A DNA stretch of 64,000 nt, taken from assembly GCA_035524795.1 (NCBI GenBank), contig DATKOF010000018.1, positions 1-64,000 of the forward strand, given 5' to 3'. Each line of letters starts with the position of its first letter. The stretch's first letter is position 1. The translations under genes were made by a program, and so were the position numbers. Of this stretch, positions 56,362 through 64,000 are shown one piece after another. The DNA comes from DATKOF01 sp035524795 (GTDB lineage: Bacteria; Pseudomonadota; Gammaproteobacteria; Burkholderiales; SG8-41). A model generated the notes under the pieces. The model worked only from the letters and a program-made list of their open reading frames with translations, had not been told where the DNA came from and made no database searches.

Positions 56362-57794
56362 ATGCCGCCATGACCGCCCCGCAACGACTGTACACGCTGC
56401 TCGCAGACTGCACGCAGACCGTCGCCGCGACCTCGCCGTTTCTGGTCAGCGGCTATCTGACGCGCGTCGCCGGGCTGGTGATGGAAGCGGTCGGCCTGCA
56501 GTTGCCGGTCGGCAGCTCGTGTCTGATCCTGCTCGCCGACGGCAATCAGGTTGAAGCCGAGGTGGTCGGCTTTTCCGGCCAGCGCCTGTTCCTGATGCCG
56601 ACCGGCGACGCCTATGGCCTCGCTCCCGGCGCGCGCGTGATTCCGCATGAACCGGCCGCGCTGCCGCCGCGTCCCGGCGCGTCGCCGGCGCCGCGCCGGC
56701 GCGCCGCCGATCGTGCCAAACGGATAGCGGTCGGCCCGGCGCTGCTCGGCCGCGTGCTCGATGCCGCCGGCCGCCCGCTCGACCGGCTCGGTCCGGTGTT
56801 CGCGGAGTCCGCGGTGCCTTTGTACAGCCGACCCTACAATCCGCTCGAGCGGGTGCCGATCAACGAGGTGCTCGACACCGGCGTGCGCGCGATCAACGCG
56901 CTGCTCACTGTCGGCCGCGGTCAGCGCATGGGCGTGTTCGCCGGCTCCGGCGTCGGCAAGAGCGTGCTGCTCGGCATGATGGCGCGCTATACCGGCGCCG
57001 ACATCACGGTGGTCGGCCTGATCGGCGAGCGCGGCCGCGAGGTCAAGGAATTCATCGAGAACATCCTCGGCACCGAAGGCATGGCGCGCGCGGTGGTGGT
57101 CGCCGCGCCTTCCGATACTTCGCCGCTGATGCGGCTGCAGGGCGCCGCCTACGCGACCGCGATCGCCGAATATTTCCGCGACCAGGGCCGGCACGTGCTG
57201 CTGATCATGGACTCGCTGACGCGTTACGCGATGGCGAGCCGCGAAATCGCTCTCGCGATCGGCGAGCCGCCGGCGACCAAGGGTTATCCGCCGTCGGTGT
57301 TCGCACGCCTGCCGCAACTGGTCGAGCGCGCCGGCAACGGCCCGGCCGGCGGCGGCTCGATCACCGCGTTTTACACGGTGCTGACCGAGGGCGACGATCC
57401 GCAGGATCCGATCGCCGACGCCGCGCGCGCGATCCTCGACGGCCATATCGTGCTGTCGCGCCCGCTTGCCGACCAGGGGCACTATCCTGCGATCGATATC
57501 GAAGCCTCGGTCAGCCGTGCGATCACCGCGCTGGCCGGAACTGACCAGCTGGAGCGGGTGCGCAGCTTCAAGGCGATGTACGCGCGCTATCAGCGCAGCC
57601 GCGACCTGATCACGGTGGGCGCCTACAGCAGCGGCGCGGACCCGGATCTCGACCGCGCGATCGAATGCTATCCCAGGCTGGAAGCGTTTCTGCGCCAGGA
57701 CATGTTCGAACGGGTTTCCCATGCCGACAGCATTGCCGATCTCGCCGCATTGTTCAGCGCCCAGGAAACGACGGCCGCGATGCGCTATCATTGA
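56358..57794 (+). CDS. fliI: Flagellum-specific ATP synthase FliI
   Basis: FliI is the export ATPase of the flagellar type III system. From ATG 56358 it is 478 residues. Walker A is AGSGVGKS (195-202), Walker B is in 'HVLLIMDSLTRYAMASREIALAIGEPPATKGYPPSVFARLPQLVERAG'; 'GRVLDAAGRPLDRLGP' and 'LIGERGREVKEFIENIL' are typical of the F1-like family. A Pro/Arg-rich segment at about 100-120 between the N-terminal and ATPase domains is longer than usual. fliJ follows after 13 bases. Confidence 0.97.
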   Translation: MNAAMTAPQRLYTLLADCTQTVAATSPFLVSGYLTRVAGLVMEAVGLQLPVGSSCLILLADGNQVEAEVVGFSGQRLFLMPTGDAYGLAPGARVIPHEPAALPPRPGASPAPRRRAADRAKRIAVGPALLGRVLDAAGRPLDRLGPVFAESAVPLYSRPYNPLERVPINEVLDTGVRAINALLTVGRGQRMGVFAGSGVGKSVLLGMMARYTGADITVVGLIGERGREVKEFIENILGTEGMARAVVVAAPSDTSPLMRLQGAAYATAIAEYFRDQGRHVLLIMDSLTRYAMASREIALAIGEPPATKGYPPSVFARLPQLVERAGNGPAGGGSITAFYTVLTEGDDPQDPIADAARAILDGHIVLSRPLADQGHYPAIDIEASVSRAITALAGTDQLERVRSFKAMYARYQRSRDLITVGAYSSGADPDLDRAIECYPRLEAFLRQDMFERVSHADSIADLAALFSAQETTAAMRYH

Positions 57795-57807
57795 AACAAA
57801 GGGCGTC

Positions 57808-58263
57808 ATGGACAAAAATCAGCTGTCCCAGTTGATCGAACTCGGCCGGCGTCACACCGACGCCGCAACGCGCAATCTGGGCGATTCCCACTCTCGCGCG
57901 CGCGCCGAAGAAGACAAGCTCGCGCTGCTCGAACAGTACCGGCGCGATTATCAGACCCAGCTCGGCAAGGATGCGCGCAGCAGCCTGACCTCTGGCGCGC
58001 TGCGCAACTATCACGAGTTTCTGAACAAGCTCGATGCCGCGATCGAGCAGCAGCGCAAGCAGTTGACGGCCTGCCGCCAGCAGCTCGAAAGTTCGCGTAC
58101 CGAGTGGCAAAACGCCCAGCGCAAGCTCAAATCGTTCGATGCGCTGAACCGGCGCGAAGCCGTGCGCGAAAAGCGCCAGCGCGCGCGCCGCGAGCAGTCG
58201 GAGCAGGACGAACACACTGCAGCGGCGCAAGACACCCGACTCAATTTGAGGAACGCGCGATGA
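57808..58263 (+). CDS. fliJ: Flagellar export protein FliJ
   Basis: FliJ is the coiled-coil stalk of the FliHIJ export complex. The 151-residue protein is almost entirely helical and charged, with 'LGRRHTDAATRNLGDSHSRARAEEDKLALLEQYRRDYQTQ' and 'NYHEFLNKLDAAIEQQRKQLTACRQQLESSRTEWQNAQRKLKSFDALNRREAVREKRQRARREQSEQDEHTA', the conserved FliJ ending. The stop overlaps the fliK start (ATGA). Confidence 0.94.
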   Translation: MDKNQLSQLIELGRRHTDAATRNLGDSHSRARAEEDKLALLEQYRRDYQTQLGKDARSSLTSGALRNYHEFLNKLDAAIEQQRKQLTACRQQLESSRTEWQNAQRKLKSFDALNRREAVREKRQRARREQSEQDEHTAAAQDTRLNLRNAR

Positions 58264-59327
58264 CTATCCTGGTTACAGCAACCCTCGCCGCGACGCCCGC
58301 CGCCGCGGTGACCGCCGACACCGGCAACGGTGCTGCTGCTCCGGGATTTCAGCAGGCGTTCAGCGCCGGCATCGCTGCCATCGAATCCTCCGGCCGAGTC
58401 ACCGCCGGCAAAACGACATCAGGCGCCTTTGACGACACTGCAACAGACACTGCTGCGGACGCAGGGGCTGCGCCGCCGCCCGACCCTGGTGCGGCGTTGG
58501 CGGCGCTTGCGCTGCCCAACATCGCGGTCACCGCGGCAGCGACGCCATCAACCATCGCGCCGGCGCCCGCTGCTGCGCGCAGCGCACCGACCACCACAGC
58601 CATTTCCGTCCCGTCTTCCGGAACAGTACGTCCCGGCACCGCCCATCAAGCGGCTCGCACCGCGACCGCCGCGGATCAGACGCAGCCGACCGATGGCAAA
58701 CCGGGGCCGCAGCTTGCTTCCGGACAGGCGGCAACCGTTGCTGCTCCGTCCGCCCCGATTGATGATGGGGCGGCGCATGCCGCAACCGCGCCAGCGTCGA
58801 AGGCAACGGCAGCGGATATCGCAGCTTCGGCAACGACGGCGGCCATCATGCCTCAGCCGGCACCGACGGCCGGGGTTCCGGCGGCGCATTCGACAGTGAC
58901 GGTCAACGACATGGTCGGATCGTCGGCGTGGCAAACACAGGTCGGCGCGACGGTCGTCTGGATGGTGAACGAGCATGCGCACAGCGCCGAATTGAAAGTC
59001 AATCCGCCCGACCTCGGTCCGGTCGAAATCCGCGTTTCCCTGACCGGGGACCAGCACGATCAGGCGGCGGTGCAATTCATCGCGCCGCACGCGGCGACGC
59101 GCGACGCGCTGGAAGCCGCGCTGCCGCGGCTACGCGACATGCTGGCCGACGCCGGCATCGCTCTCGGCAACGCCAGCGTCGGCGGCCAGCCGCGATACGA
59201 TGATTCCTCCACAACGCAACAGCCCGATGCAGCCGACGGCACCTCGTCGCGCCGCGCCGCGCCGGCAACAGTGACGACGCTGGCGGCGGGTACCGGCAAT
59301 TCGGCTCTGGTCGATACCTTCGCCTGA
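58260..59327 (+). CDS. fliK: Flagellar hook-length control protein FliK
   Basis: FliK is exported, measures hook length and triggers the FlhB switch to filament export. The 355-residue protein from ATG 58260 is Ala/Pro/Thr-rich and low in complexity for the first 230 residues, as expected for the ruler part. The C-terminal Flg_hook domain is clear: 'SSAWQTQVGATVVWMVNEHAHSAELKVNPPDLGPVEIRVSLTGDQHDQAAVQFIAPHAATRDALEAALPRLRDMLADAGIALGNASV'. Fits the FliK position between fliJ and fliL. Confidence 0.93.
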   Translation: MTILVTATLAATPAAAVTADTGNGAAAPGFQQAFSAGIAAIESSGRVTAGKTTSGAFDDTATDTAADAGAAPPPDPGAALAALALPNIAVTAAATPSTIAPAPAAARSAPTTTAISVPSSGTVRPGTAHQAARTATAADQTQPTDGKPGPQLASGQAATVAAPSAPIDDGAAHAATAPASKATAADIAASATTAAIMPQPAPTAGVPAAHSTVTVNDMVGSSAWQTQVGATVVWMVNEHAHSAELKVNPPDLGPVEIRVSLTGDQHDQAAVQFIAPHAATRDALEAALPRLRDMLADAGIALGNASVGGQPRYDDSSTTQQPDAADGTSSRRAAPATVTTLAAGTGNSALVDTFA

Positions 59328-59381
59328 AACAGCAAAGAAAAACCGGGAAACCGCTGTTATTCCCGGCTTGGCATGCGCGCC

Positions 59382-59405
59382 TGGTCGCCGATAATCGGCT
59401 GACCA
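59382..59405 (+). promoter_or_regulatory. Bulged hairpin in the fliK-fliL gap
   Basis: TGGTC (59382-59386) and GACCA (59401-59405) extend a perfect GCCGAT-A-ATCGGC palindrome (59387-59399), giving an 11-base-pair stem with one bulged base and a 1-base centre. A second stem CCGGGAA / TTCCCGG lies at 59343-59366. Together they occupy the 99-base fliK-fliL gap, 21 bases before the fliL ATG. Possible roles are an mRNA processing site, attenuator or protein-binding site. Confidence 0.5.
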
Positions 59406-59426
59406 ACAAATCCTTCGAAACGCGTG

Positions 59427-60074
59427 ATGGAAAAAACCGAAACCGCGCCGGATGCCCCTGCGGCGGCGCCCCGCAAAGGCGGCAAAAAATTGCTGGTATC
59501 GATTCTCGCGCTGGTGATCGTCGCCGGCGGCGGAGCCGCGGCATGGTACGTACTGAAATCCAGGGAAACGACAAAACCTGAAGTCAAGGCACAGCCGGTG
59601 GTGCCGGTATATGCGGCACTCGATACCTTCACGGTAAATCTGCTGTCTGACGACGGCCAAAACCATCACCTGCAGACCAATATCACGCTCGAACTCGGCA
59701 GTCCGGAAGTCGAACAGGATCTGAAACAGCGCGAGCCGGCGATACGCAATGCGATACTGCTGCTGCTTTCAAGCAAGACCAGCGCGGAGCTGCTGACCAC
59801 CGACGGCAAGAAAAAACTGGCCGACGAAGTACTGGCCACGGTGAACACCACCTTGTCTTCATCTCAACCGGGCCCGGTTGCCGCTCCTCCGGCCGTCGCT
59901 GCGCCGGCCACTCCCCCGGTCGCCGCTTTGCCGGCTGCCGCTCCCGAGGCTACCCCACCTCAAACCGCCGCTCCGCCGGCCACCGCTCCCCGGTCTTCTG
60001 CGACTACCGCGGGTGGCGTGAATGCTCCGGGACCGGTGCGCGGCGTGCTGTTCACCGCTTTCATCATCGACTGA
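59427..60074 (+). CDS. fliL: Flagellar basal body protein FliL, with Pro/Ala-rich insert
   Basis: FliL sits around the stator in the inner membrane and affects motor function. The 215-residue protein has TM at about 22-42 and the periplasmic stomatin-like part 'VYAALDTFTVNLLSDDGQNHHLQTNITLELGSPEVEQDLKQREPAIRNAILLLLSSKTSAELLTTDGKKKLADEVLATVNTTL'. The usual C-terminal strand (here 'GPVRGVLFTAFIID') is separated from it by a Pro/Ala/Thr-rich stretch at about 146-200 that ordinary FliL proteins lack. It starts two bases before... the fliM start follows its stop by one base. Confidence 0.93.
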   Translation: MEKTETAPDAPAAAPRKGGKKLLVSILALVIVAGGGAAAWYVLKSRETTKPEVKAQPVVPVYAALDTFTVNLLSDDGQNHHLQTNITLELGSPEVEQDLKQREPAIRNAILLLLSSKTSAELLTTDGKKKLADEVLATVNTTLSSSQPGPVAAPPAVAAPATPPVAALPAAAPEATPPQTAAPPATAPRSSATTAGGVNAPGPVRGVLFTAFIID

Positions 60075-60075
60075 A

Positions 60076-61089
60076 ATGAGCAAGGAATTTCTGAGTCAGG
60101 ACGAAGTCGACGCGCTGCTGCGCGGCGAAACCGGCGAGGCCGAGGAAAAAAAGGCCGAGCAGGATCCGCATGGCATACGTCCCTACAACATCGCCAAGCA
60201 GGAGCGCATTGTGCGCGGGCGGATGCCGACGCTCGAAATCATCAATGAACGCTTCGCGCGGCTGCTGCGCATCGGGCTGTTCAATCTGATGCGCCGCACC
60301 TGCAATATCTCGGTCGGTCCGGTCAAGGTCGTCAAATACAGCGAGTTCATCCGCAATCTGGTGGTGCCGACCAATCTCAATCTGGTGCAGATGAAGCCGC
60401 TGCGCGGCACCGCGCTGTTCATTTTCGACCCCAACCTGGTGTTCCTGGTCGTCGACAACCTGTTCGGCGGCGACGGCCGCTTCCACCTGCGGGTCGAAGG
60501 CCGCGAATTCACGCAGACCGAAATGCGCATCATCCACCATCTGCTCGACACCGTGTTCGAAGGCTATGAGAAATCCTGGCAGTCAGTGTGCTCGGTCAAG
60601 TTCGAATACCTGCGTTCCGAAATGAACACGCAGTTTGCCAACATCGCGACACCGAGCGAGGTCGTCGTCACCACCACATTCAGCATCGAAATCGCGACTG
60701 ACGTCAGCGCCGATATGCATATCTGCATGCCCTACAGCATGCTCGAACCGATCCGCGACGCCCTGTGCAGCAGCCTGCAGGGCGAACAGATGGAAAGTGA
60801 CAAGCGCTGGGTGGCGCGGCTCGCCCAGCAGGTGCAGGCGGCCGAGATTCAACTGGTGGTCAACCTCGCTCAGATAGAATCGACGTTCGGCAGATTGCTG
60901 CAGATGAAGGTCGGCGACGTTCTGACGCTGGAACTGCCGCAAACAGTAACCGCCGAAGTCGACGGCATTCCGGTGATGGAGTGCCGTTATGGCGTTTCCA
61001 ACGGAAAGTACGCACTCAGAGTCGAGCGTCTGTTGAGCCATGCCCCGGCTGAAAACAATCCTGCTTCCACCGCCGTGGCTACTGTCTGA
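60076..61089 (+). CDS. fliM: Flagellar motor switch protein FliM
   Basis: FliM binds phospho-CheY and controls rotation direction in the C ring. The 337-residue protein has the N-terminal CheY-binding peptide 'EFLSQDEVDALLRG' at about 4-17, the middle CheC-like domain 'RIGLFNLMRRTCNISVGPVKVVKYSEFIRNLVVPTNLNLVQMKPLRGTALFIFDPNLVFLVVDNLFGGDG', and a C-terminal SpoA (FliN-like) domain ending 'VDGIPVMECRYGVSNGKYALRVERLL'. It starts one base after the fliL stop. Confidence 0.98.
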   Translation: MSKEFLSQDEVDALLRGETGEAEEKKAEQDPHGIRPYNIAKQERIVRGRMPTLEIINERFARLLRIGLFNLMRRTCNISVGPVKVVKYSEFIRNLVVPTNLNLVQMKPLRGTALFIFDPNLVFLVVDNLFGGDGRFHLRVEGREFTQTEMRIIHHLLDTVFEGYEKSWQSVCSVKFEYLRSEMNTQFANIATPSEVVVTTTFSIEIATDVSADMHICMPYSMLEPIRDALCSSLQGEQMESDKRWVARLAQQVQAAEIQLVVNLAQIESTFGRLLQMKVGDVLTLELPQTVTAEVDGIPVMECRYGVSNGKYALRVERLLSHAPAENNPASTAVATV

Positions 61090-61121
61090 TCTCTATCGAC
61101 CGCCCACCGGAGACCCCTGTC

Positions 61122-61529
61122 ATGTCCGATCCCACGACCACCCAGGAACAGAACGCCGCCGACGACTGGTCGGCGGCGCTGAGCGAACAATCCCGGGCTG
61201 CGGCGCCCGTCGCCGCGCCGGTGTTCCAGCAATTCGCGCCGGACAGCGGCGGGAAAGAAGCACAGCACGATATCGACATGATCCTCGATATCCCGGTGCA
61301 GCTGACGGTCGAGCTCGGGCGCACCAAGATTGCGATCAAGAATCTGCTGCAGCTCGCCCAAGGCTCGGTAGTCGAACTCGACGGCATGGCCGGCGAACCG
61401 ATGGACGTGCTGGTCAACGGCTGTCTGATCGCACAGGGCGAGGTGGTCGTCGTCAATGACAAGTTCGGCATCCGCCTGACCGATATCATCACGCCTTCCG
61501 AACGGATCCGGAAACTCAATCGATGGTGA
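61122..61529 (+). CDS. fliN: Flagellar motor switch protein FliN
   Basis: FliN completes the C ring and docks FliH. The 135-residue protein has an Ala/Gln-rich N-terminal part and the SpoA domain 'MILDIPVQLTVELGRTKIAIKNLLQLAQGSVVELDGMAGEPMDVLVNGCLIAQGEVVVVNDKFGIRLTDIITPSERIRKL'. It overlaps fliO by seven bases. Confidence 0.98.
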   Translation: MSDPTTTQEQNAADDWSAALSEQSRAAAPVAAPVFQQFAPDSGGKEAQHDIDMILDIPVQLTVELGRTKIAIKNLLQLAQGSVVELDGMAGEPMDVLVNGCLIAQGEVVVVNDKFGIRLTDIITPSERIRKLNRW

Positions 61530-61939
61530 AATCGCCTGCACACCCGGCGCTGTGGCTGTGGGCGATGTCATGTCCAGCGCAGGCAGCACAGGCTGTCGCC
61601 CCGAATCCGCTGTCGGCCGCCAGCATGCTGCAGGTCGCGTTCGGCCTGGTTTTTGTCCTCGCCATTTTCGGTGGCGCGGCGTGGCTGATGAAGCGGCTCA
61701 ACGCGCTGCCCCGCGCAGGCAGTCAGGTGCTGCGGATGGTCGGCGGCATCGCAATTGGAACGCGGGAACGGGTCGTCGTGCTCGAAATTCAGGATACCTG
61801 GCTGGTCGTCGGCATCGCGCCGGGCCATATCGCCGCGCTGCACACGCTGCCGCGCCTCCCGCACGGCGAGGCAGCACCCGCGCCCGCCGGCTTCGCGTCG
61901 CAACTGCGGCAAATATTGGAGCGCCGCCCGCATGGCTGA
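61523..61939 (+). CDS. fliO: Flagellar biosynthetic protein FliO
   Basis: FliO is a small membrane protein that assists assembly of the FliP pore. The 138-residue protein has a Sec-like N-terminus, a single strong TM helix about 37-57 and the cytoplasmic 'VLRMVGGIAIGTRERVVVLEIQDTWLVVGIAPGHIAALHTL' domain characteristic of FliO. It overlaps fliN and fliP (ATG of fliP inside its end). Confidence 0.93.
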   Translation: MVKSPAHPALWLWAMSCPAQAAQAVAPNPLSAASMLQVAFGLVFVLAIFGGAAWLMKRLNALPRAGSQVLRMVGGIAIGTRERVVVLEIQDTWLVVGIAPGHIAALHTLPRLPHGEAAPAPAGFASQLRQILERRPHG

Positions 61940-62690
61940 ACGGGGCCTGTGGTGGACCGCGATCCTGGCGCTCGCGCTCGGCGCCGCTCCGGCCGCTGCC
62001 GCGGCGACGGCGCCGCTGCTGCCGGCGATCACCAGCACGCCGGCACCGGGTGGCGGTCAGACCTACAGCCTGTCGCTGCAAACCCTGATCCTGCTGACCA
62101 GTCTGACGCTGCTGCCGGCGGCGGTGCTGATGATGACCGGATTCACGCGCATCATCATCGTGCTGTCGATGCTGCGCCACGCACTCGGCACCACGACGTC
62201 GCCGCCGAATCAGGTGCTGGTCGGGCTCGCGCTGTTCCTGACATTTTTTGTGATGTCGCCGGTGATCGACCGTATCTACAGTGACGCCTATCTCCCGTAC
62301 TCCGAAAACAGGATCGGTGGCGATGAAGCACTGCAGCGCGCGTCCGCCCCGCTCAAGAGCTTCATGCTGAAACAGACACGGGAAGCCGATCTCGCGCTGT
62401 TTCTCAAAGCGTCCAATAGCCCCGCGGTCAGGGAACCGCAGGATGTGCCGTTGCGCGTGCTGATCCCGGCTTATGTGACGAGCGAACTGAAAACCGCTTT
62501 TCAGATCGCGTTCCTGGTTTTCATTCCGTTCATGATCATCGACATCGTGGTCGCGAGCGTGCTGATGTCGATGGGGATGATGATGCTGTCGCCGGTGATG
62601 ATCTCGCTGCCGTTCAAACTGATGCTGTTCGTGCTGGTCGACGGCTGGCACCTGCTGGTCGGCTCCCTGATCCAGAGTTTCAACACCTGA
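61932..62690 (+). CDS. fliP: Flagellar biosynthetic protein FliP
   Basis: FliP is a core subunit of the type III export gate. The 252-residue protein from ATG 61932 has a cleaved signal peptide (about residues 1-22), then four transmembrane helices with 'MMTGFTRIIIVLSMLRHALGTTTSPPNQVLVGLALFLTFFVMSPVIDRIY' and 'IPAYVTSELKTAFQIAFLVFIPFMIIDIVVASVLMSMGMMMLSPVMISLPFKLMLFVLVDGWHLLVGSL', both highly conserved. Confidence 0.98.
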   Translation: MAERGLWWTAILALALGAAPAAAAATAPLLPAITSTPAPGGGQTYSLSLQTLILLTSLTLLPAAVLMMTGFTRIIIVLSMLRHALGTTTSPPNQVLVGLALFLTFFVMSPVIDRIYSDAYLPYSENRIGGDEALQRASAPLKSFMLKQTREADLALFLKASNSPAVREPQDVPLRVLIPAYVTSELKTAFQIAFLVFIPFMIIDIVVASVLMSMGMMMLSPVMISLPFKLMLFVLVDGWHLLVGSLIQSFNT

Positions 62691-62721
62691 ACCGGCGCCC
62701 TGCGGAAAGTACCCGATCCCG

Positions 62722-62991
62722 ATGACGCCCGAATCCGTGATGACCCTCGGCCAGGAGGCGCTGCAGGTCACGCTGCTGCTTTCCGCGCCCCTGCTGCTGG
62801 CCGCGCTCGCGGTCGGTCTGCTGGTCAGCATTTTCCAGGCGGCGACCCAGATCAACGAGATGACGCTTTCCTTCATCCCCAAACTGATCGCGCTGTTCGT
62901 GACCCTGATCGTAGTCGGCCCGTGGATGCTGAACGTGATGCTCGATTACATGCGCCGCCTGTTCGAGGGACTGCCCGGCATGATCGGCTGA
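62722..62991 (+). CDS. fliQ: Flagellar biosynthetic protein FliQ
   Basis: FliQ is an 89-residue export-gate subunit with two helices. Signatures: 'MTPESVMTLGQEALQVTLLLSAPLLLAALAVGLLVSIFQAATQINEMTLSFIPKLIALFVTLIVVGPWMLNVMLDYMRRLFEGLP'. It lies 31 bases after fliP and 12 bases before fliR. Confidence 0.98.
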   Translation: MTPESVMTLGQEALQVTLLLSAPLLLAALAVGLLVSIFQAATQINEMTLSFIPKLIALFVTLIVVGPWMLNVMLDYMRRLFEGLPGMIG

Positions 62992-63003
62992 GCGGGGCCG
63001 GCG

Positions 63004-63786
63004 GTGATCTCCTTCAGCGACGCGCAGTGGCAAACGCTGCTGGCCGGCTTTCTGTGGCCACTGACGCGCATCCTGGGACTGATCGCGGCGGCACCGCTGC
63101 TCGGCAGCGCGTCGGTGCCGGTGCGCGTCCGGATCGGCCTCGCACTCGCCGTCACTTTGCTGCTGACGCCGCAGATCAAAGTGCCCGACATCGAGCCGTG
63201 GTCGGCGCCGGGCATCATCGTGCTCGCGACCCAGTTCATTATCGGTTCGATGATGGGATTCGCGATCCAGATCGCCTTCGCGGTCGTCGACCTCGCCGGC
63301 GAAGTCGCGGGACTGCAGATGGGACTCGGCTTCGCCAGCTTTTTCGATCCGCTCAGCGCCAGCGACGTGCCGGTCATCGCGCAATTCCTGGGCATGGTCG
63401 CGACACTGTTGTTCCTGAGCCTGAACGGCCATCTGCTGTTGCTGTCGGCACTCGCCGGCAGCTTCGAACTGGTGCCGATCGCGGCGCCGCATCTGCATGC
63501 CGGCATCATGCTCGATCTGGTCGAGTCCGGCGGACGGATTTTTGTGAGCGGTTTCATGCTCGCACTGCCGGTCATCGGCGCACTGTTGATCATCAACCTC
63601 GCGCTGGGCGTGCTGACGCGCGCCGCGCCGCAACTCAACCTGTTCTCGGTGGGATTCCCGCTGACGCTGCTGGCAGGAATCGCCGTGCTGACGCTGGTAA
63701 TGCCTTATCTGGGCGACGCGCTGGCCGGAATGTTCGGACAGCTCCTTGATTTCGCAGCCGCGCTGTTCCATGAGCAGAGCGGCTGA
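63004..63786 (+). CDS. fliR: Flagellar biosynthetic protein FliR
   Basis: FliR is an export-gate subunit with about six transmembrane helices. The 260-residue protein starts with GTG at 63004 and shows 'LWPLTRILGLIAAAPLLGSASVPVRVRIGLALAVTLLL', 'IIGSMMGFAIQIAFAVVDLAGEVAGLQMGLGFASFFDPLSASDVPVIAQFLGMVATLLFLSLNGHLLLL' and 'GVLTRAAPQLNLFSVGFPLTLLAGIAVLTLVMPYL'. It is the last gene of the operon in the window; flgL on the other strand converges on it. Confidence 0.97.
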   Translation: MISFSDAQWQTLLAGFLWPLTRILGLIAAAPLLGSASVPVRVRIGLALAVTLLLTPQIKVPDIEPWSAPGIIVLATQFIIGSMMGFAIQIAFAVVDLAGEVAGLQMGLGFASFFDPLSASDVPVIAQFLGMVATLLFLSLNGHLLLLSALAGSFELVPIAAPHLHAGIMLDLVESGGRIFVSGFMLALPVIGALLIINLALGVLTRAAPQLNLFSVGFPLTLLAGIAVLTLVMPYLGDALAGMFGQLLDFAAALFHEQSG

Positions 63787-63836
63787 CCCCAAATACGGGG
63801 CGATCCGCTCAATGCGGTCGGGACCGTGGAATCAAA

Positions 63837-64000
63837 TCAAAGATAATCGAACAGCGAATTGCCGGCCACGTACTGGAACGACTGCTGCGCGGCCTGCAGC
63901 GTGGTCTGGTATTTCGCCAGATCGGTCGCGGCCTTCGCATAATCGACGTCCTGCAATTGCGACAGCGTCTGCTGGTACTGGGTGTCGAGGCTCTGGCTGG
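63837..64000 (-). CDS. flgL: Flagellar hook-associated protein FlgL, C-terminal part only
   Basis: Only the last 54 codons are in the window, ending at TGA (63837-63839). The visible sequence, 'QSLDTQYQQTLSQLQDVDYAKAATDLAKYQTTLQAAQQSFQYVAGNSLFDYL', is the conserved D0 C-terminal helix of FlgL (HAP3), the hook-filament junction protein, with the typical 'SLFDYL' ending. It converges on fliR, with about 50 bases between the stops. Confidence 0.93.
   Translation of the reverse strand, partial: SQSLDTQYQQTLSQLQDVDYAKAATDLAKYQTTLQAAQQSFQYVAGNSLFDYL

Noticed and set aside
1..64000. tRNA, rRNA, CRISPR array, IS element or prophage
   Set aside because: No cloverleaf-like segment, regularly spaced identical repeats, transposase or phage structural gene was recognised on either strand.

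Overview
The window is GC-rich chromosomal DNA from a flagellated Gram-negative bacterium, most likely a betaproteobacterium. The assignment rests on gene order and protein families: glyA-nrdR-ribD-ribE-ribBA-ribH-nusB-thiL-pgpA, a divergent pmbA/yjgA(darP) pair, ampD-pilR-pilS with a PP0621-type small gene, and a fliC-flaG-fliD-fliS-fliT block beside fliE and fliF-fliR. No rRNA, tRNA, CRISPR array, transposase or prophage was seen. Family or genus cannot be fixed from the sequence alone.

Region 1 (1-9.8 kb, nearly all minus strand): the start of a cut-off secreted protein, a Phd/YefM-ParE toxin-antitoxin pair with a readable promoter and operator-like repeat, alaS, recX-recA, pncC, an FMN reductase, a 49-residue one-helix membrane protein, a lipoprotein and a membrane GGDEF-EAL protein in visibly AT-richer DNA. 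Region 2 (9.8-20.2 kb): the riboflavin/one-carbon/thiamine housekeeping cluster, interrupted between ribE and ribBA by four plus-strand genes. One of these encodes an unusual pyruvate-kinase-like protein with an extra N-terminal module, an enlarged B region and no C-terminal domain. Region 3 (20.3-30.6 kb): an SSS-family carboxylate symporter with its DUF3311 partner, pmbA and darP, a carboxylesterase, a 507-residue protein I cannot identify, ampD and the PilSR two-component pair.

Region 4 (30.6-40.7 kb, minus strand): a chemotaxis operon that reads EAL-HDOD protein, 134-residue CheZ-like protein, cheY, cheA, cheW, a PAS-containing receptor ending in a CheR/CheB docking pentapeptide, cheR, cheD, cheB. 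Region 5 (41-46 kb, plus strand): a REC-PAS-histidine kinase with a NarL-type regulator, then two diguanylate cyclases. Region 6 (46-64 kb): flagellin and filament genes, a FliK-like gene, flhX, a YcgR/PilZ brake, fliE (minus), the fliF-fliR operon, and the 3' end of a convergent flgL.

Regions 4-6 look like one motility module. Four candidate flagellar sigma-28 promoters share the same layout (TAAA-like element, 12-base spacer after an octamer, CCGATAT-like element) and lie before the EAL-HDOD/chemotaxis operon, a diguanylate cyclase, fliC and fliD. This suggests that c-di-GMP synthesis and sensing are transcribed together with the filament and chemotaxis genes.

Several intergenic spaces carry short imperfect inverted or direct repeats of a few recurring types. 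Two of them reach into the 3' ends of nusB and glyA, and a third supplies the start codon of the carboxylesterase gene. The recX reading frame has no ATG, GTG or TTG start in its expected position.
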